64,000 bases of DNA from Oscillospiraceae bacterium (GTDB lineage: Bacteria; Bacillota; Clostridia; Oscillospirales; Ruminococcaceae). The position numbers were made by a program, and so were the translations under genes. A model generated the notes under the pieces. The model saw nothing but the letters and a program-made list of their open reading frames with translations. It was not told the DNA's origin and did no database searches. The stretch is from NCBI GenBank assembly GCA_015067215.1, contig SVMW01000005.1, forward strand, positions 1-64,000. Reading direction: 5' to 3'. Positions 18,815 to 27,237 of the stretch are shown here, in pieces; positions within the stretch are counted from its first letter, which is position 1; each line of letters opens with the position of its first letter.

Positions 18815-19840
18815 TTATATAACACCTTTAAGTTTAAGATAATGGTAAAGCAGAACTGATGTTCGCTGCATTCCGATTATTCTGAAAAGCATGTGGAACA
18901 CACCGTTTACACCTTTTTCGGCAGGTAACTGTTTAATCTGCCTGCCAAACAGTTCTTCAATTATTCCAACGGCTTCAAGGGCTTCATCCTTTGAAAGTTC
19001 CCTGAAAACGGTAAGCGGATAATCGCGGTACTGTCTGTAAAATTCAGTTTCCCTGTCCTTTACTTTGTCCCGGATATTGTCGGAAAGTGCCCAGAACTGA
19101 ATGTTGTAATAGAAGTTTTTCCACTGTGTAAGCATGCTGCGGAAATATTTTGCACTCCACTTTGCAGAGGCAGAACCTTCCCTTGGCAGATAGTAGATAA
19201 AGGACTGAATGTCAGTGTAAACTATGCTGTCAATTTTGCGGTACAGCTGAAATGAAAAATCGCTGTCTTCAAAAGCAGTATATTCGTGACTGAATGTCAC
19301 ACCGCTGCGGTGCAGAAATTCTCTGCGGATAAATTTTGTGGCACTGAAGATGGAAAAACCGCGGTTGAGCCACATCATAACCACGCGCTCGTCTTTGGTG
19401 AGGGATTCATCAAAACATTCATCCCCCGGGTATGTCCAGCTGTACGGGAAAAATTCTCCGTTGGTTTTGCGGGCACAGCAGGTGTGCAGCACATCAGGAA
19501 AGTTGTTTTTGCACAAAATGTCGTATACCTGCGGCAACACGTTTTCGCACATGGTATCGTCACTGTCGATAACATATATGTATCTGCCCTGTGCGTTGTA
19601 AAAGATAGTGTTTCTTGCGCGGGATACACCGCCGTTTTCGCGGGAGATAACCCTGATGCGGTTGTCTTTGGAGGCATAACCGTTCAGCACTTCAAGACTG
19701 TTGTCGGTGCTGCCGTCATCCACACAGATAATTTCCATATCTTCAAACCCCTGACTTAAAATGCTGTCAAGGCAGTCTCCAACCCATTTTGCAGTGTTGT
19801 ATACGGGAAGGCCTATGGTGAAAAAAGGCTGGTTACTCAT
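18815..19840 (-). CDS. GT2 glycosyltransferase, tandem paralogue 3 of 4
   Basis: A 341-residue GT2 enzyme with 'ICVDDGSTDNSLEVL' and 'YVIDSDDTMCENV', closest in appearance to the gene downstream at 17678 (same 'SIL.Q.F.D.E.ICVDDGSTDNS' and 'DDTMCENVLPQ'). The track extends it to 19873, but the ATG at 19840 has an AAGGAG ribosome binding site 9 bp upstream and gives the same N-terminus (MSNQPFFTIGLPVYN) as its paralogues. With this start it overlaps the end of the upstream gene by 8 bp. Role: sugar transfer in glycan assembly; sugar not predictable. Confidence 0.87.
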   Translation of the reverse strand: MSNQPFFTIGLPVYNTAKWVGDCLDSILSQGFEDMEIICVDDGSTDNSLEVLNGYASKDNRIRVISRENGGVSRARNTIFYNAQGRYIYVIDSDDTMCENVLPQVYDILCKNNFPDVLHTCCARKTNGEFFPYSWTYPGDECFDESLTKDERVVMMWLNRGFSIFSATKFIRREFLHRSGVTFSHEYTAFEDSDFSFQLYRKIDSIVYTDIQSFIYYLPREGSASAKWSAKYFRSMLTQWKNFYYNIQFWALSDNIRDKVKDRETEFYRQYRDYPLTVFRELSKDEALEAVGIIEELFGRQIKQLPAEKGVNGVFHMLFRIIGMQRTSVLLYHYLKLKGVI

Positions 19841-20870
19841 CTGTGATGACTCCTTTTGATTTAAGATAACCATACATAAAGGATACGGTTTTTGTTATGC
19901 CGAAAATTCGGCACATAAGGTAAAGAATGGCGTTTCTGTTTAAAGGCAGAGGCACTTCTTTTATATAAGGGGTGATAAACTGTGCTATAACAGCACTTCT
20001 TTCCAGTGCAAATTCTCTGGTAATATCACCTTTAAGCTGTTCAAAACAGTAGTTGAGTTTATCTTTTATAAATTCTATACGTTTCTGTTCCACGCGTTTA
20101 CGGGTGGCGTCAGATAAATTCCAGAACTGTGTGTCTCTGAAAAGTTCCGATTCGTGGCACAGTGCAGTGTAGTAGGATTTGTGGGAAATATTGCTGGTTA
20201 TTGAACCTTCTCTGGGGTTAAAGTAGGTTATGGCACTGAAACTGCCGTAAGCCACGCTGTCAAGACAGCGGTAGCATCTCAGTGAAAAGTCAAAATCCTC
20301 ACTGATAATGTAACGGGTGTCAAAGGAAAGTCCGTTGGCGGTGATAAAGCTGTTTTTAAAAAACTTGCGGCATACAGACGGCATCAGTTTGCCGTTAAGC
20401 CACATAAGCACAGCGCGCTCATCCTTTGATATGTCTGCACCTAAAATTTCAGGGGCAGGGGAGGAATGGGGATATTCCTTGATTTCATCAAAGCGTTTTA
20501 CAGTGATGCCGACTTCCAGCATATCGGGATTGTTGTTTTTTATAATTGTATCGTAAGCATTCTGCAGTACATCGGTGTTCATGGTGTCATCACTGTCGAT
20601 AAAAAACAGATATTCACCATCTGCTGCATGCAGAACGGCATTGCGTGCGGTGGCAGGACCACCGTTTGCACGGGATATAACTTTTATTCTTGCATCTTTT
20701 GCAGCATAGCTGTTAAGTATACAGAGGCTTTTATCCTTTGAACCGTCATCTACGCAGATTATTTCAAAATTGTCAAAACCCTGACAGAGAATGCTGTCGA
20801 TGCATTCTCCAACCCATTTTTCGGTGTTGTAAACGGGAATACCCACTGTAAAAAATGGTTTGTTTTTCAT
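19833..20870 (-). CDS. GT2 glycosyltransferase, tandem paralogue 2 of 4
   Basis: A 345-residue GT2 enzyme starting 'MKNKPFFTVGIPVYNTEKW'. It has 'ICVDDGSKDKSLCIL' and 'FFIDSDDTMNTDV' and the common tail 'RIFGITKTVSFMYGYLKSKGVI'. The middle region differs most from paralogues 3 and 4, which suggests a different acceptor. GGGAGGTAAAAATG supplies the ribosome binding site. It is 41 bp after paralogue 1 and overlaps paralogue 3 by 8 bp, so translation of the pair is probably coupled. Confidence 0.87.
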   Translation of the reverse strand: MKNKPFFTVGIPVYNTEKWVGECIDSILCQGFDNFEIICVDDGSKDKSLCILNSYAAKDARIKVISRANGGPATARNAVLHAADGEYLFFIDSDDTMNTDVLQNAYDTIIKNNNPDMLEVGITVKRFDEIKEYPHSSPAPEILGADISKDERAVLMWLNGKLMPSVCRKFFKNSFITANGLSFDTRYIISEDFDFSLRCYRCLDSVAYGSFSAITYFNPREGSITSNISHKSYYTALCHESELFRDTQFWNLSDATRKRVEQKRIEFIKDKLNYCFEQLKGDITREFALERSAVIAQFITPYIKEVPLPLNRNAILYLMCRIFGITKTVSFMYGYLKSKGVITDE

Positions 20871-20911
20871 TTTTACCTCCCGGAAGTACCTGCTGGAATT
20901 TTTTGAAAGGA

Positions 20912-21949
20912 TTACTGTTTAAGCACAGCACCTTTCTTTTCAAGATAGGCATAAAGCCATCTGTAGGTTCTTTTAAGACCAAAGATGCGGTAAAGACGGA
21001 AGATAATTCCGTTGATGCCGCCTTCGGTTACAGGCAGGGAACATATATCTCTGCCAAAATATCCGTCCAACATATCAATCAGTCTGAAGCATTCTTCTTT
21101 AGGACGCTGCATTGCCATGCCCAATGTGCCGCTGCGCAGCTGACGCAGCAGGTCAAGGCGTTCTTTTTCAAGCTGCTGACGGGACCAGTCGGATATATCG
21201 TAAAATTCTATGTCATAATAAAATTCTGACCAACGGGACAAAACCCCTGCAACCGCTTTGTAGGACCAGTCTGTGGAAATGGATTTTTTGCGGTTTTTGT
21301 AGTAACGGAAGGCATAAAAATCTGCATATGCCATTGTGTCGGCCTTGCGGCAGAGGTTAAATGTGAAATCACTGTCTTCCTGTGCAAAAAGGCGTGGCAG
21401 AAATACAATGCCGTTATTGACAATAAGTTCGCGCTTTATGAACTTTGTCATAACCTGGTCAACGGTTTTTTTGCTAAGCCACATTCTTATCCAGCGTTCA
21501 TCCTTTGAAAAATCAGGGTTAAAGTATTCATCCCCGGGATAAACTGCAGGGCACAGGGTTTCCACACCATCTACCACACGGATAAAGCCTGTGTGCAGAA
21601 GGTCAGGAAAATTGTTTTTTTCAAGTTCTGCATATGCTTTTGCCAGAACTTCCTCACACATTGCATCATCGCTGTCCAAAACATAGATGTACCTGCCTTT
21701 AGCGGTGTAAAACATGGCATTTCTTGCGCTGGACGGGCCGTCGTTAGGGCGTGTGATGACGGTTATTCTGTCATCCTTTGCAGCGTATTCCCTTAAAACT
21801 TCAAGGCTGTTGTCGCTGCTGCCGTCATCTACAAAGATAATTTCAAAATCGGTAAAGCTCTGACTGTATATGCTGTCCATACATCTTTTGAGGTATGGAG
21901 AGGTGTTGTATACAGGAATACCAATACTGAAAAAAGGCTGTTTTTCCAT
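20912..21949 (-). CDS. GT2 glycosyltransferase, tandem paralogue 1 of 4
   Basis: A 345-residue GT2 enzyme starting 'MEKQPFFSIGIPVYNTSPYLKR'. It has 'IFVDDGSSDNSLEVL' and 'YVLDSDDAMCEEV', and the common tail in the form 'RIFGLKRTYRWLYAYLEKKGAV'. It is the most diverged of the four at the N-terminus ('SPYLKRCMDSIYSQS' where the others have 'KWVG.C.DSIL.Q'). It follows the CMP-sugar synthetase fusion gene by 100 bp, the longest gap in the operon; no terminator is visible in that gap. Confidence 0.87.
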   Translation of the reverse strand: MEKQPFFSIGIPVYNTSPYLKRCMDSIYSQSFTDFEIIFVDDGSSDNSLEVLREYAAKDDRITVITRPNDGPSSARNAMFYTAKGRYIYVLDSDDAMCEEVLAKAYAELEKNNFPDLLHTGFIRVVDGVETLCPAVYPGDEYFNPDFSKDERWIRMWLSKKTVDQVMTKFIKRELIVNNGIVFLPRLFAQEDSDFTFNLCRKADTMAYADFYAFRYYKNRKKSISTDWSYKAVAGVLSRWSEFYYDIEFYDISDWSRQQLEKERLDLLRQLRSGTLGMAMQRPKEECFRLIDMLDGYFGRDICSLPVTEGGINGIIFRLYRIFGLKRTYRWLYAYLEKKGAVLKQ

Positions 21950-22049
21950 AATAATCCTCTGAAATACATCAAGACAGGGGGCAGACAGAGAATAACAAAT
22001 GCCTGCGCAGCTGAATTGAATGTACTTTTGGTAATAAAACTAATAAAAA

Positions 22050-23654
22050 TTACAGATTGTTGATAAGACCTGTAACACGGCGTCTGCCACCGCGGAGGTC
22101 GTTTTTGATAAGTGTCTTGTGGTAATATTCTCGGCTTTCCTTATCCATTTCTGCAAGCATATTCAGGTTGGAGCGGATAATGCTGTCGGTTGGGTTTAAA
22201 CCAAGGTAGATAAAGCCGTTTTCGTGATTGATAAAGCCGTGGGCTTCTTCGCGCTGGTTTTGTGCCATTACCATACTTGGAATACCAAGCAAAGCAAGTT
22301 CATAGGCTGTTCTGCCGCGGCTTGTAACACCTACATCGCAGGAAGCCATAAGTTTTGGCATATTGCTTACGTCGTAGTAAACAGAGATGTGAGGATAGCT
22401 GTTGTATTCCATAAGCTGTTCCACATTCTGTTTTGCACGGCCCAGAACTACAGTGAAGTTGTATTTTTCGTATTCAGGTGCTTTGATGATATCGAGAATT
22501 CTGTCGGTGTAGTTCTGTGGGTCTGCACCGCCAAAACTGATAAATACATTTTTCACCTGGTCGTTGATTTCAATAGGGTCATACAGCATAAACATTTTTG
22601 CGGCAATGAAATATTTTTCACCGTTGTGGAAATGTTTGCTGGCAGGGTTATCGTTGAAAAGTGCATTGAACACAAGGTCGGCGTGGTATGCACCTTCGCC
22701 GTCATCTTCAAAGTTGACAATCTTTGCATCAGGCATTGCAGCACGCAAAGCTATCATATAGTCTATGGAAGTTGTAAGGATATCGTTGATAAAGATATCA
22801 TACTGTTTTTCCTTAAGGATGGTAAAAAGTTCGCCTATGCCGTTTACAGGGATAAGGTTGTGTGTGGTAGTGCCGAAAATTTCAGGGGAAGTCTGGTTGA
22901 TATCATAGTAGATGTCAGGCTTTGAATAAAATTCGTCACTCAGTTCCAGCGCTCTGTAAACATGGCCTGTTCCGCGTTTGTTGTTGCCGTTAACATAAAA
23001 ACCAATCTTTGTGCGTTTGAGCAGGAATTCGGCTGTTCTCAGGTCCTGAAAAGTGTCGATGTCAACTGCTTCATCTTCGCCGATTTCGAAAACCTCAACC
23101 TTTGCACCTATGCGGCTGTCTTCTTTAAGAGCACGTCTGTTTGTAACAACAAAGGCGCCTGTTTCGAGAAAGTTTGCAGGCAGATACTGACGGTTAAGGC
23201 GTTTTTCGTAGTTAGGCTTAACCTTGCCGTTTTCGTCAAGTCCCCAGGAAAGGTGTGGGGCATTGATGGCGGAAATAACAGTGTCCAGGTCGTTTTTTAT
23301 TGCGTGTTCAATGGCGTTGTCCAGAGTTTCCACCTTTAAAGTTGGGCTGGTTGGCTGCATTGTAACAATGTAATCAAACTCTCTGCCAAGAGAAGCGTCG
23401 TAGATAACACCGTCAAGAGTTGCCTTGCTGTCGCACAGGTGTGCTGCACGGTGATGGACGGTAACACCCATCTGTTCAGCGACAATTTCAACCTGAGGAG
23501 AGTCGGTTGTAACAACGATGTCGGTGATGTACTTTGAATTTTTTGCATTGGCAATAGCATAGGAAATAAGCGGTTTGCCATTGATAAGACGAATGTTTTT
23601 GTTTGGAATACCAACACTGCCTGCACGGGCAGGAATAACGGCTAAAATTTTCAT
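22050..23654 (-). CDS. Bifunctional CMP-nonulosonate synthetase / PseG-like UDP-sugar hydrolase fusion
   Basis: A 534-residue two-domain protein. Residues 1-220 are a CMP-sugar synthetase (NeuA/PseF family) with the CTP-binding 'IPARAGSVGIPNKNIR' and 'TMQPTSPTLKVE'. Residues 225-534 resemble PseG, the UDP-2,4-diacetamido-2,4,6-trideoxy-hexose hydrolase. They have 'GTGHVYRALELSDEF' near 238, 'ISFGGADPQNYTDRIL' near 380 and 'TSRGRTAYELALLGIPSMVMAQNQREEAHGF' near 460. PseG releases UDP before the NeuB-type condensation, and the synthetase activates the product afterwards. The fusion therefore brackets the NeuB step encoded downstream. The dehydratase, aminotransferase and N-acetyltransferase needed earlier are not in the window. 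Pseudaminic or legionaminic acid cannot be told apart here. Confidence 0.88.
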   Translation of the reverse strand: MKILAVIPARAGSVGIPNKNIRLINGKPLISYAIANAKNSKYITDIVVTTDSPQVEIVAEQMGVTVHHRAAHLCDSKATLDGVIYDASLGREFDYIVTMQPTSPTLKVETLDNAIEHAIKNDLDTVISAINAPHLSWGLDENGKVKPNYEKRLNRQYLPANFLETGAFVVTNRRALKEDSRIGAKVEVFEIGEDEAVDIDTFQDLRTAEFLLKRTKIGFYVNGNNKRGTGHVYRALELSDEFYSKPDIYYDINQTSPEIFGTTTHNLIPVNGIGELFTILKEKQYDIFINDILTTSIDYMIALRAAMPDAKIVNFEDDGEGAYHADLVFNALFNDNPASKHFHNGEKYFIAAKMFMLYDPIEINDQVKNVFISFGGADPQNYTDRILDIIKAPEYEKYNFTVVLGRAKQNVEQLMEYNSYPHISVYYDVSNMPKLMASCDVGVTSRGRTAYELALLGIPSMVMAQNQREEAHGFINHENGFIYLGLNPTDSIIRSNLNMLAEMDKESREYYHKTLIKNDLRGGRRRVTGLINNL

Positions 23655-23677
23655 AAATTAACTTCCTTTCGGAAAAT

Positions 23678-25048
23678 TTATCCTATAATAGTGCGGAATT
23701 TTGCAATAAGGGCGTCGATTTCTTCCTGGGAGGAAGCGTTTGTTTTTGTGCGGCCCTCGTAATATTTTTTAAGCTTTGCAAGGTTTTTGCGGTCAGGAAT
23801 TTCCTTGTCTCTGCGGTTGTTGAGCAGAGGGAAGTTCCAGGTGGTTGCCTTTGCAAGTTTTACAAGAAGAATGTTGGGGTAAGAGTTCCAGAATTTTATA
23901 TAGTTGTTTTCAAAAGCTCTTTCCTTTGCACAGTTGGTAGGGAAATAGTTTTTGCAGCTGTAGCTTGTGCTGTGGAAAGTTTCTTCCAGAACATCGCAGA
24001 GATTTTTATAAACAGGTGTTTCGCTCTGCATATAACATTCTGCGAATTTTGTTGTATCCAGCGGCTGATTAGGAGTATTTAAATCCATTTCAACAGTTGT
24101 TTTGAACTGGTCATAGGTTTTAACAGTTTCGCCGCCTTCAAAGAACGGATATGTCACGCGGTGATCAACAGGGACAGGTTCGAGAATAAATGCCTGCTTG
24201 CCTGCAGCATAAACTTCTGCTGCGGAGGTGCTTGTCCAGTTGTAAATTTTATCACAGTTGCTTATCCAGTGTTTTACAGGATATTTGGAGATGTAATAAA
24301 AGTTAGGGATTTCTTCGGCAAGTTTAAGCAGCACAGGGTTATCTGATTCGGACGGATGTGCGCGATAGATAAACTGATGGTCAGGATATTCCCTGCAGGC
24401 TGCACCAAACCAGTCAAGCACAGCTTTCTGACTGTCGATGGTGTTTTTTACAAACACATCGTTGAAATCTCCCGGTGCGGTGCCCATATTTTCCTTTGGC
24501 ATTGTTGCAATTGCAAAGGAGGATATGAACAGGCTGGTGGTTTTGTTTGTATCAAGCCCGAACTCACTGAAAAGTTCATCCCTGGTTTTTATAAATGGTC
24601 TGAACTCGTCACGGTAGAAGTCAAGGGAAATATAGCCGCATACTTTAAGAAATTCATCAGCTACATTATATTTTGCCATAAGGCGGTTTTTGGTGTTTTC
24701 TCCCCAGCAGATATGGCGTGTAACAAGGGCATCGCCGGCAAAATCCCAGCTGGTTGCGCCGTCAGCTTCGGCATAGCCGTTGCGCAGCACCTGTTCCCAC
24801 TGCAGGTTTACCACCTTGCGGAAACGGGAAGCGTGACGTGTAAAGAATTTGTAGGTGTCGGTTGTGTAACATGCAGAAACCACCAGCACCTCGGCGTCAT
24901 AGTCTTCAAAAGGGTTGTTAAGACAGGCCCAGGTGTTTAAAAATGCAACAGAAAAACCTCTGCGCTGGAGCTCTGCAGCAAGGAGAGTGATGTTTTCCAG
25001 TTCTCTGTTTTTAACTTCGTATACGAATAAAAAATCTGTTTTAATCAT
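23678..25048 (-). CDS. Surface carbohydrate biosynthesis protein, GT-B-like
   Basis: A 456-residue soluble protein. The segment 'YPDHQFIYRAHPSESDNPVLL' near 240 and 'WTSTSAAEVYAAGKQAFILEP' near 290 resemble the C-terminal donor half of a group of surface-polysaccharide proteins related to CDP-glycerol transferases and other GT-B enzymes. The N-terminal half ('DFLFVYEVKNRELENITLLAAELQRRGFSVAFLN') fits a first Rossmann domain. The start is 3 bp after the Wzt stop, so it is translationally linked to the exporter. It may add a terminal or modifying group before export. The family assignment is tentative. Confidence 0.6.
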   Translation of the reverse strand: MIKTDFLFVYEVKNRELENITLLAAELQRRGFSVAFLNTWACLNNPFEDYDAEVLVVSACYTTDTYKFFTRHASRFRKVVNLQWEQVLRNGYAEADGATSWDFAGDALVTRHICWGENTKNRLMAKYNVADEFLKVCGYISLDFYRDEFRPFIKTRDELFSEFGLDTNKTTSLFISSFAIATMPKENMGTAPGDFNDVFVKNTIDSQKAVLDWFGAACREYPDHQFIYRAHPSESDNPVLLKLAEEIPNFYYISKYPVKHWISNCDKIYNWTSTSAAEVYAAGKQAFILEPVPVDHRVTYPFFEGGETVKTYDQFKTTVEMDLNTPNQPLDTTKFAECYMQSETPVYKNLCDVLEETFHSTSYSCKNYFPTNCAKERAFENNYIKFWNSYPNILLVKLAKATTWNFPLLNNRRDKEIPDRKNLAKLKKYYEGRTKTNASSQEEIDALIAKFRTIIG

Positions 25049-25051
25049 AAA

Positions 25052-26323
25052 TTATTTAACCTGTACAATGTGAATAGGTTCCAGAACACTGTAGCCCCAG
25101 GAACCAGGGAACCATTTGATTGTCTGCTGGTTTTTGTTTTCTTCCACCTCAAAGCCGAAAGCATTGATAACATCATCGTGGTAAAGGTAACGTTCGGTAT
25201 CAACAAAACCCATGGATAAGTCGCCCATATATTTGCCCGGTGTGATGGTGGAAAGGTCAATTTCTATATCAACATGGCAGTTGTCGCCTTTGGTGATTTT
25301 AAACGGTTCAGAAAAGTATGTGCCGGTAAAGTTTACACCGGCATATTTCAGTGTGCAGCGGATAACCTCTTTGTCATAATCCTCAAAACAGTTGTAATGG
25401 ATACGCATTTTAAGCTTGTCAGGCACTGTGAAAACAAGGTTGTCGCGGTCAAGAATTTCGTAACCCAGCATTTTTGCTGTGTGTGTTGCAGCAGGGCTGC
25501 CGTTGGAAATTTCAGGGAATTTTCCGCCCATAGTCATGGAAATTGTTTCGTCGGAATAAACCTTGATAGCTTCTTCAACGTTGCCGTCATAGATGATTTT
25601 GCCCTCTTTGAGAACTATACATCTGGAGCAGAGCTGACGGATTGTTGCCATGTTGTGGCTTACATACAGAACTGTTTTGCCCTCTGTGTGAGCAGCTTCG
25701 TACATTTTTGTAAGACATTTTTTCTGGAATTTGATATCGCCAACAGCCAGAACTTCGTCCATAATCATAATGTCACTGTCAAGGTGTGCAGCAACGGAGA
25801 ATGCAAGTTTTACATACATACCGCTGGAATATCTTTTAACAGGTGTGTCAATAAAGTCGCGGCATTCGCTGAACTCGATAATCTGGTCCATTTTGGCATC
25901 AATTTCTTCCTTTTTCATGCCGAGGATAGTTCCGTTCATATATACATTTTCTCGGCCTGTGAGTTCAGGGTTGAAGCCGGTGCCAACCTCCAGCATACAG
26001 GCGATTTTGCCGCGGAGGGTAATGGAACCTTCGCTTGGCGCGGTGATGCGGGAGATAAGCTTGAGCATTGTGGATTTGCCTGCGCCGTTAACGCCGATAA
26101 CACCAACTGCTTCGCCCGGCATAACTGTAAGGTTTATGCCGTTGAGTGCCATAAAGGTCTGACCTTTGAGACGTTCTTCGCCAATGATGGAGTTAGGGTC
26201 TTCCTTGCCCTGAACTTTAGCCCAGAAGCTCTGCCAGTCAGCACGGAGAGTTGTGCCGCCTATAACACCCATACGATAGCGTTTTTTAAGATTTTTTATT
26301 TCAATAATAGGTTTTTGTTCCAT
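25052..26323 (-). CDS. wzt: ABC transporter ATPase for polysaccharide export, Wzt-type with C-terminal glycan-binding domain
   Basis: A 423-residue protein: an ATPase domain (about 1-260) and an extra C-terminal domain (about 285-423). The Walker A 'GVNGAGKSTMLKL', the signature 'VKRYSSGMYVKLAFSVA' and Walker B 'DIMIMDEVLAVGD' are complete. The N-terminal 'LKKRYRMG' plus a long insert before Walker A are typical of the O-antigen/teichoic-acid exporter group (Wzt, TagH). The C-terminal beta-rich domain is what Wzt uses to recognise the finished chain end. With the permease encoded just upstream it would export the lipid-linked glycan. The chain-terminating modification it might read is unknown; the 456-aa protein encoded next is a candidate. 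Confidence 0.92.
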   Translation of the reverse strand: MEQKPIIEIKNLKKRYRMGVIGGTTLRADWQSFWAKVQGKEDPNSIIGEERLKGQTFMALNGINLTVMPGEAVGVIGVNGAGKSTMLKLISRITAPSEGSITLRGKIACMLEVGTGFNPELTGRENVYMNGTILGMKKEEIDAKMDQIIEFSECRDFIDTPVKRYSSGMYVKLAFSVAAHLDSDIMIMDEVLAVGDIKFQKKCLTKMYEAAHTEGKTVLYVSHNMATIRQLCSRCIVLKEGKIIYDGNVEEAIKVYSDETISMTMGGKFPEISNGSPAATHTAKMLGYEILDRDNLVFTVPDKLKMRIHYNCFEDYDKEVIRCTLKYAGVNFTGTYFSEPFKITKGDNCHVDIEIDLSTITPGKYMGDLSMGFVDTERYLYHDDVINAFGFEVEENKNQQTIKWFPGSWGYSVLEPIHIVQVK

Positions 26324-26347
26324 TTTGTTTCCTCTTTTTGAGATGTA

Positions 26348-27187
26348 TTAAACTGTATCGATAAAGGTTTTTTCTACTTTGCTGAAAAGAACAAGGCCGA
26401 TAAAGGCAATAACCAGTGTCAGCACAATGGAGAAAATCCAGCTTTCCAGCATAAAGTGGCCGGAACCGAGAAATGCCCATTTGAAGTTGTTCATAACAGG
26501 TGTCATAGGGTTAATTGTAAGAAGTTTGTACATAAGGCCGTTTGTTGTGTCCATTGTGTAAACAACAGGTGTTACATACATCCACAGCTGTACTGCAAGA
26601 GGAAGCACATAAACAAAGTCACGGTATTTTGCACAAAGTGCAGAGGACACAAGCCCGATTGCCAGTGAAAGTATTGCTGTATGAAGAATAAACACAGGTG
26701 CAAGCAGCATTCTTGCAGAGAATGCAACATCTCCTTTTAATGCATATATGCCGAAAATCAGGATAAGAGCAACAAACTGGATAAGGAAGTTGATTACAGA
26801 ACTGATTGTCTGGGAGATAGGCACTGTAAGGCGGGGGAAGTAAATTTTGCCGTAAACAGCAGCGTTTGCACCAAAAATGTTGGAGTTGTTTGTGGTGTTG
26901 GTGCTGCAGAGATTCCACAGTGTGTTACCAGCCATATAAAACAGGAACTGAGGCACACCGTCGGTGGAAAGGCCTGCAAACTGACCAAAGATAAAGGTGA
27001 AGATGATACTTGTCACAAGCGGGTTGAGAACAAGCCATACAGGACCGAGAATAGTCTGCTTGTAAGCAATTTTAAAGTTTCTTGTTACAAAGTTTACAAT
27101 AAGGTCCTTGTATTCCAGGGTTTCCTTAAGGTCGAAATCAAGCCACTTGTTGCTGGCGGTGATAACAACTTCTTTTTTGTTTTCCAT
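26348..27187 (-). CDS. wzm: ABC transporter permease for polysaccharide export, Wzm/TagG-type
   Basis: A 279-residue ABC-2 family permease with an amphipathic N-terminus and six predicted membrane helices. The cytoplasmic segment 'YKDLIVNFVTRNFKIAYKQTILGPVWLVLNPL' is the usual N-terminal hallmark of this group, as is 'MAGNTLWNLCSTNTTNNSNIF'. It lies 24 bp before the ATPase gene and together they would form the exporter of the operon's glycan. Length and topology are normal. Confidence 0.92.
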   Translation of the reverse strand: MENKKEVVITASNKWLDFDLKETLEYKDLIVNFVTRNFKIAYKQTILGPVWLVLNPLVTSIIFTFIFGQFAGLSTDGVPQFLFYMAGNTLWNLCSTNTTNNSNIFGANAAVYGKIYFPRLTVPISQTISSVINFLIQFVALILIFGIYALKGDVAFSARMLLAPVFILHTAILSLAIGLVSSALCAKYRDFVYVLPLAVQLWMYVTPVVYTMDTTNGLMYKLLTINPMTPVMNNFKWAFLGSGHFMLESWIFSIVLTLVIAFIGLVLFSKVEKTFIDTV

Positions 27188-27237
27188 ATTTTTTCTCCGT
27201 TGATTTTTATATGTTTAATTTAAGTTTATTTTCATAA

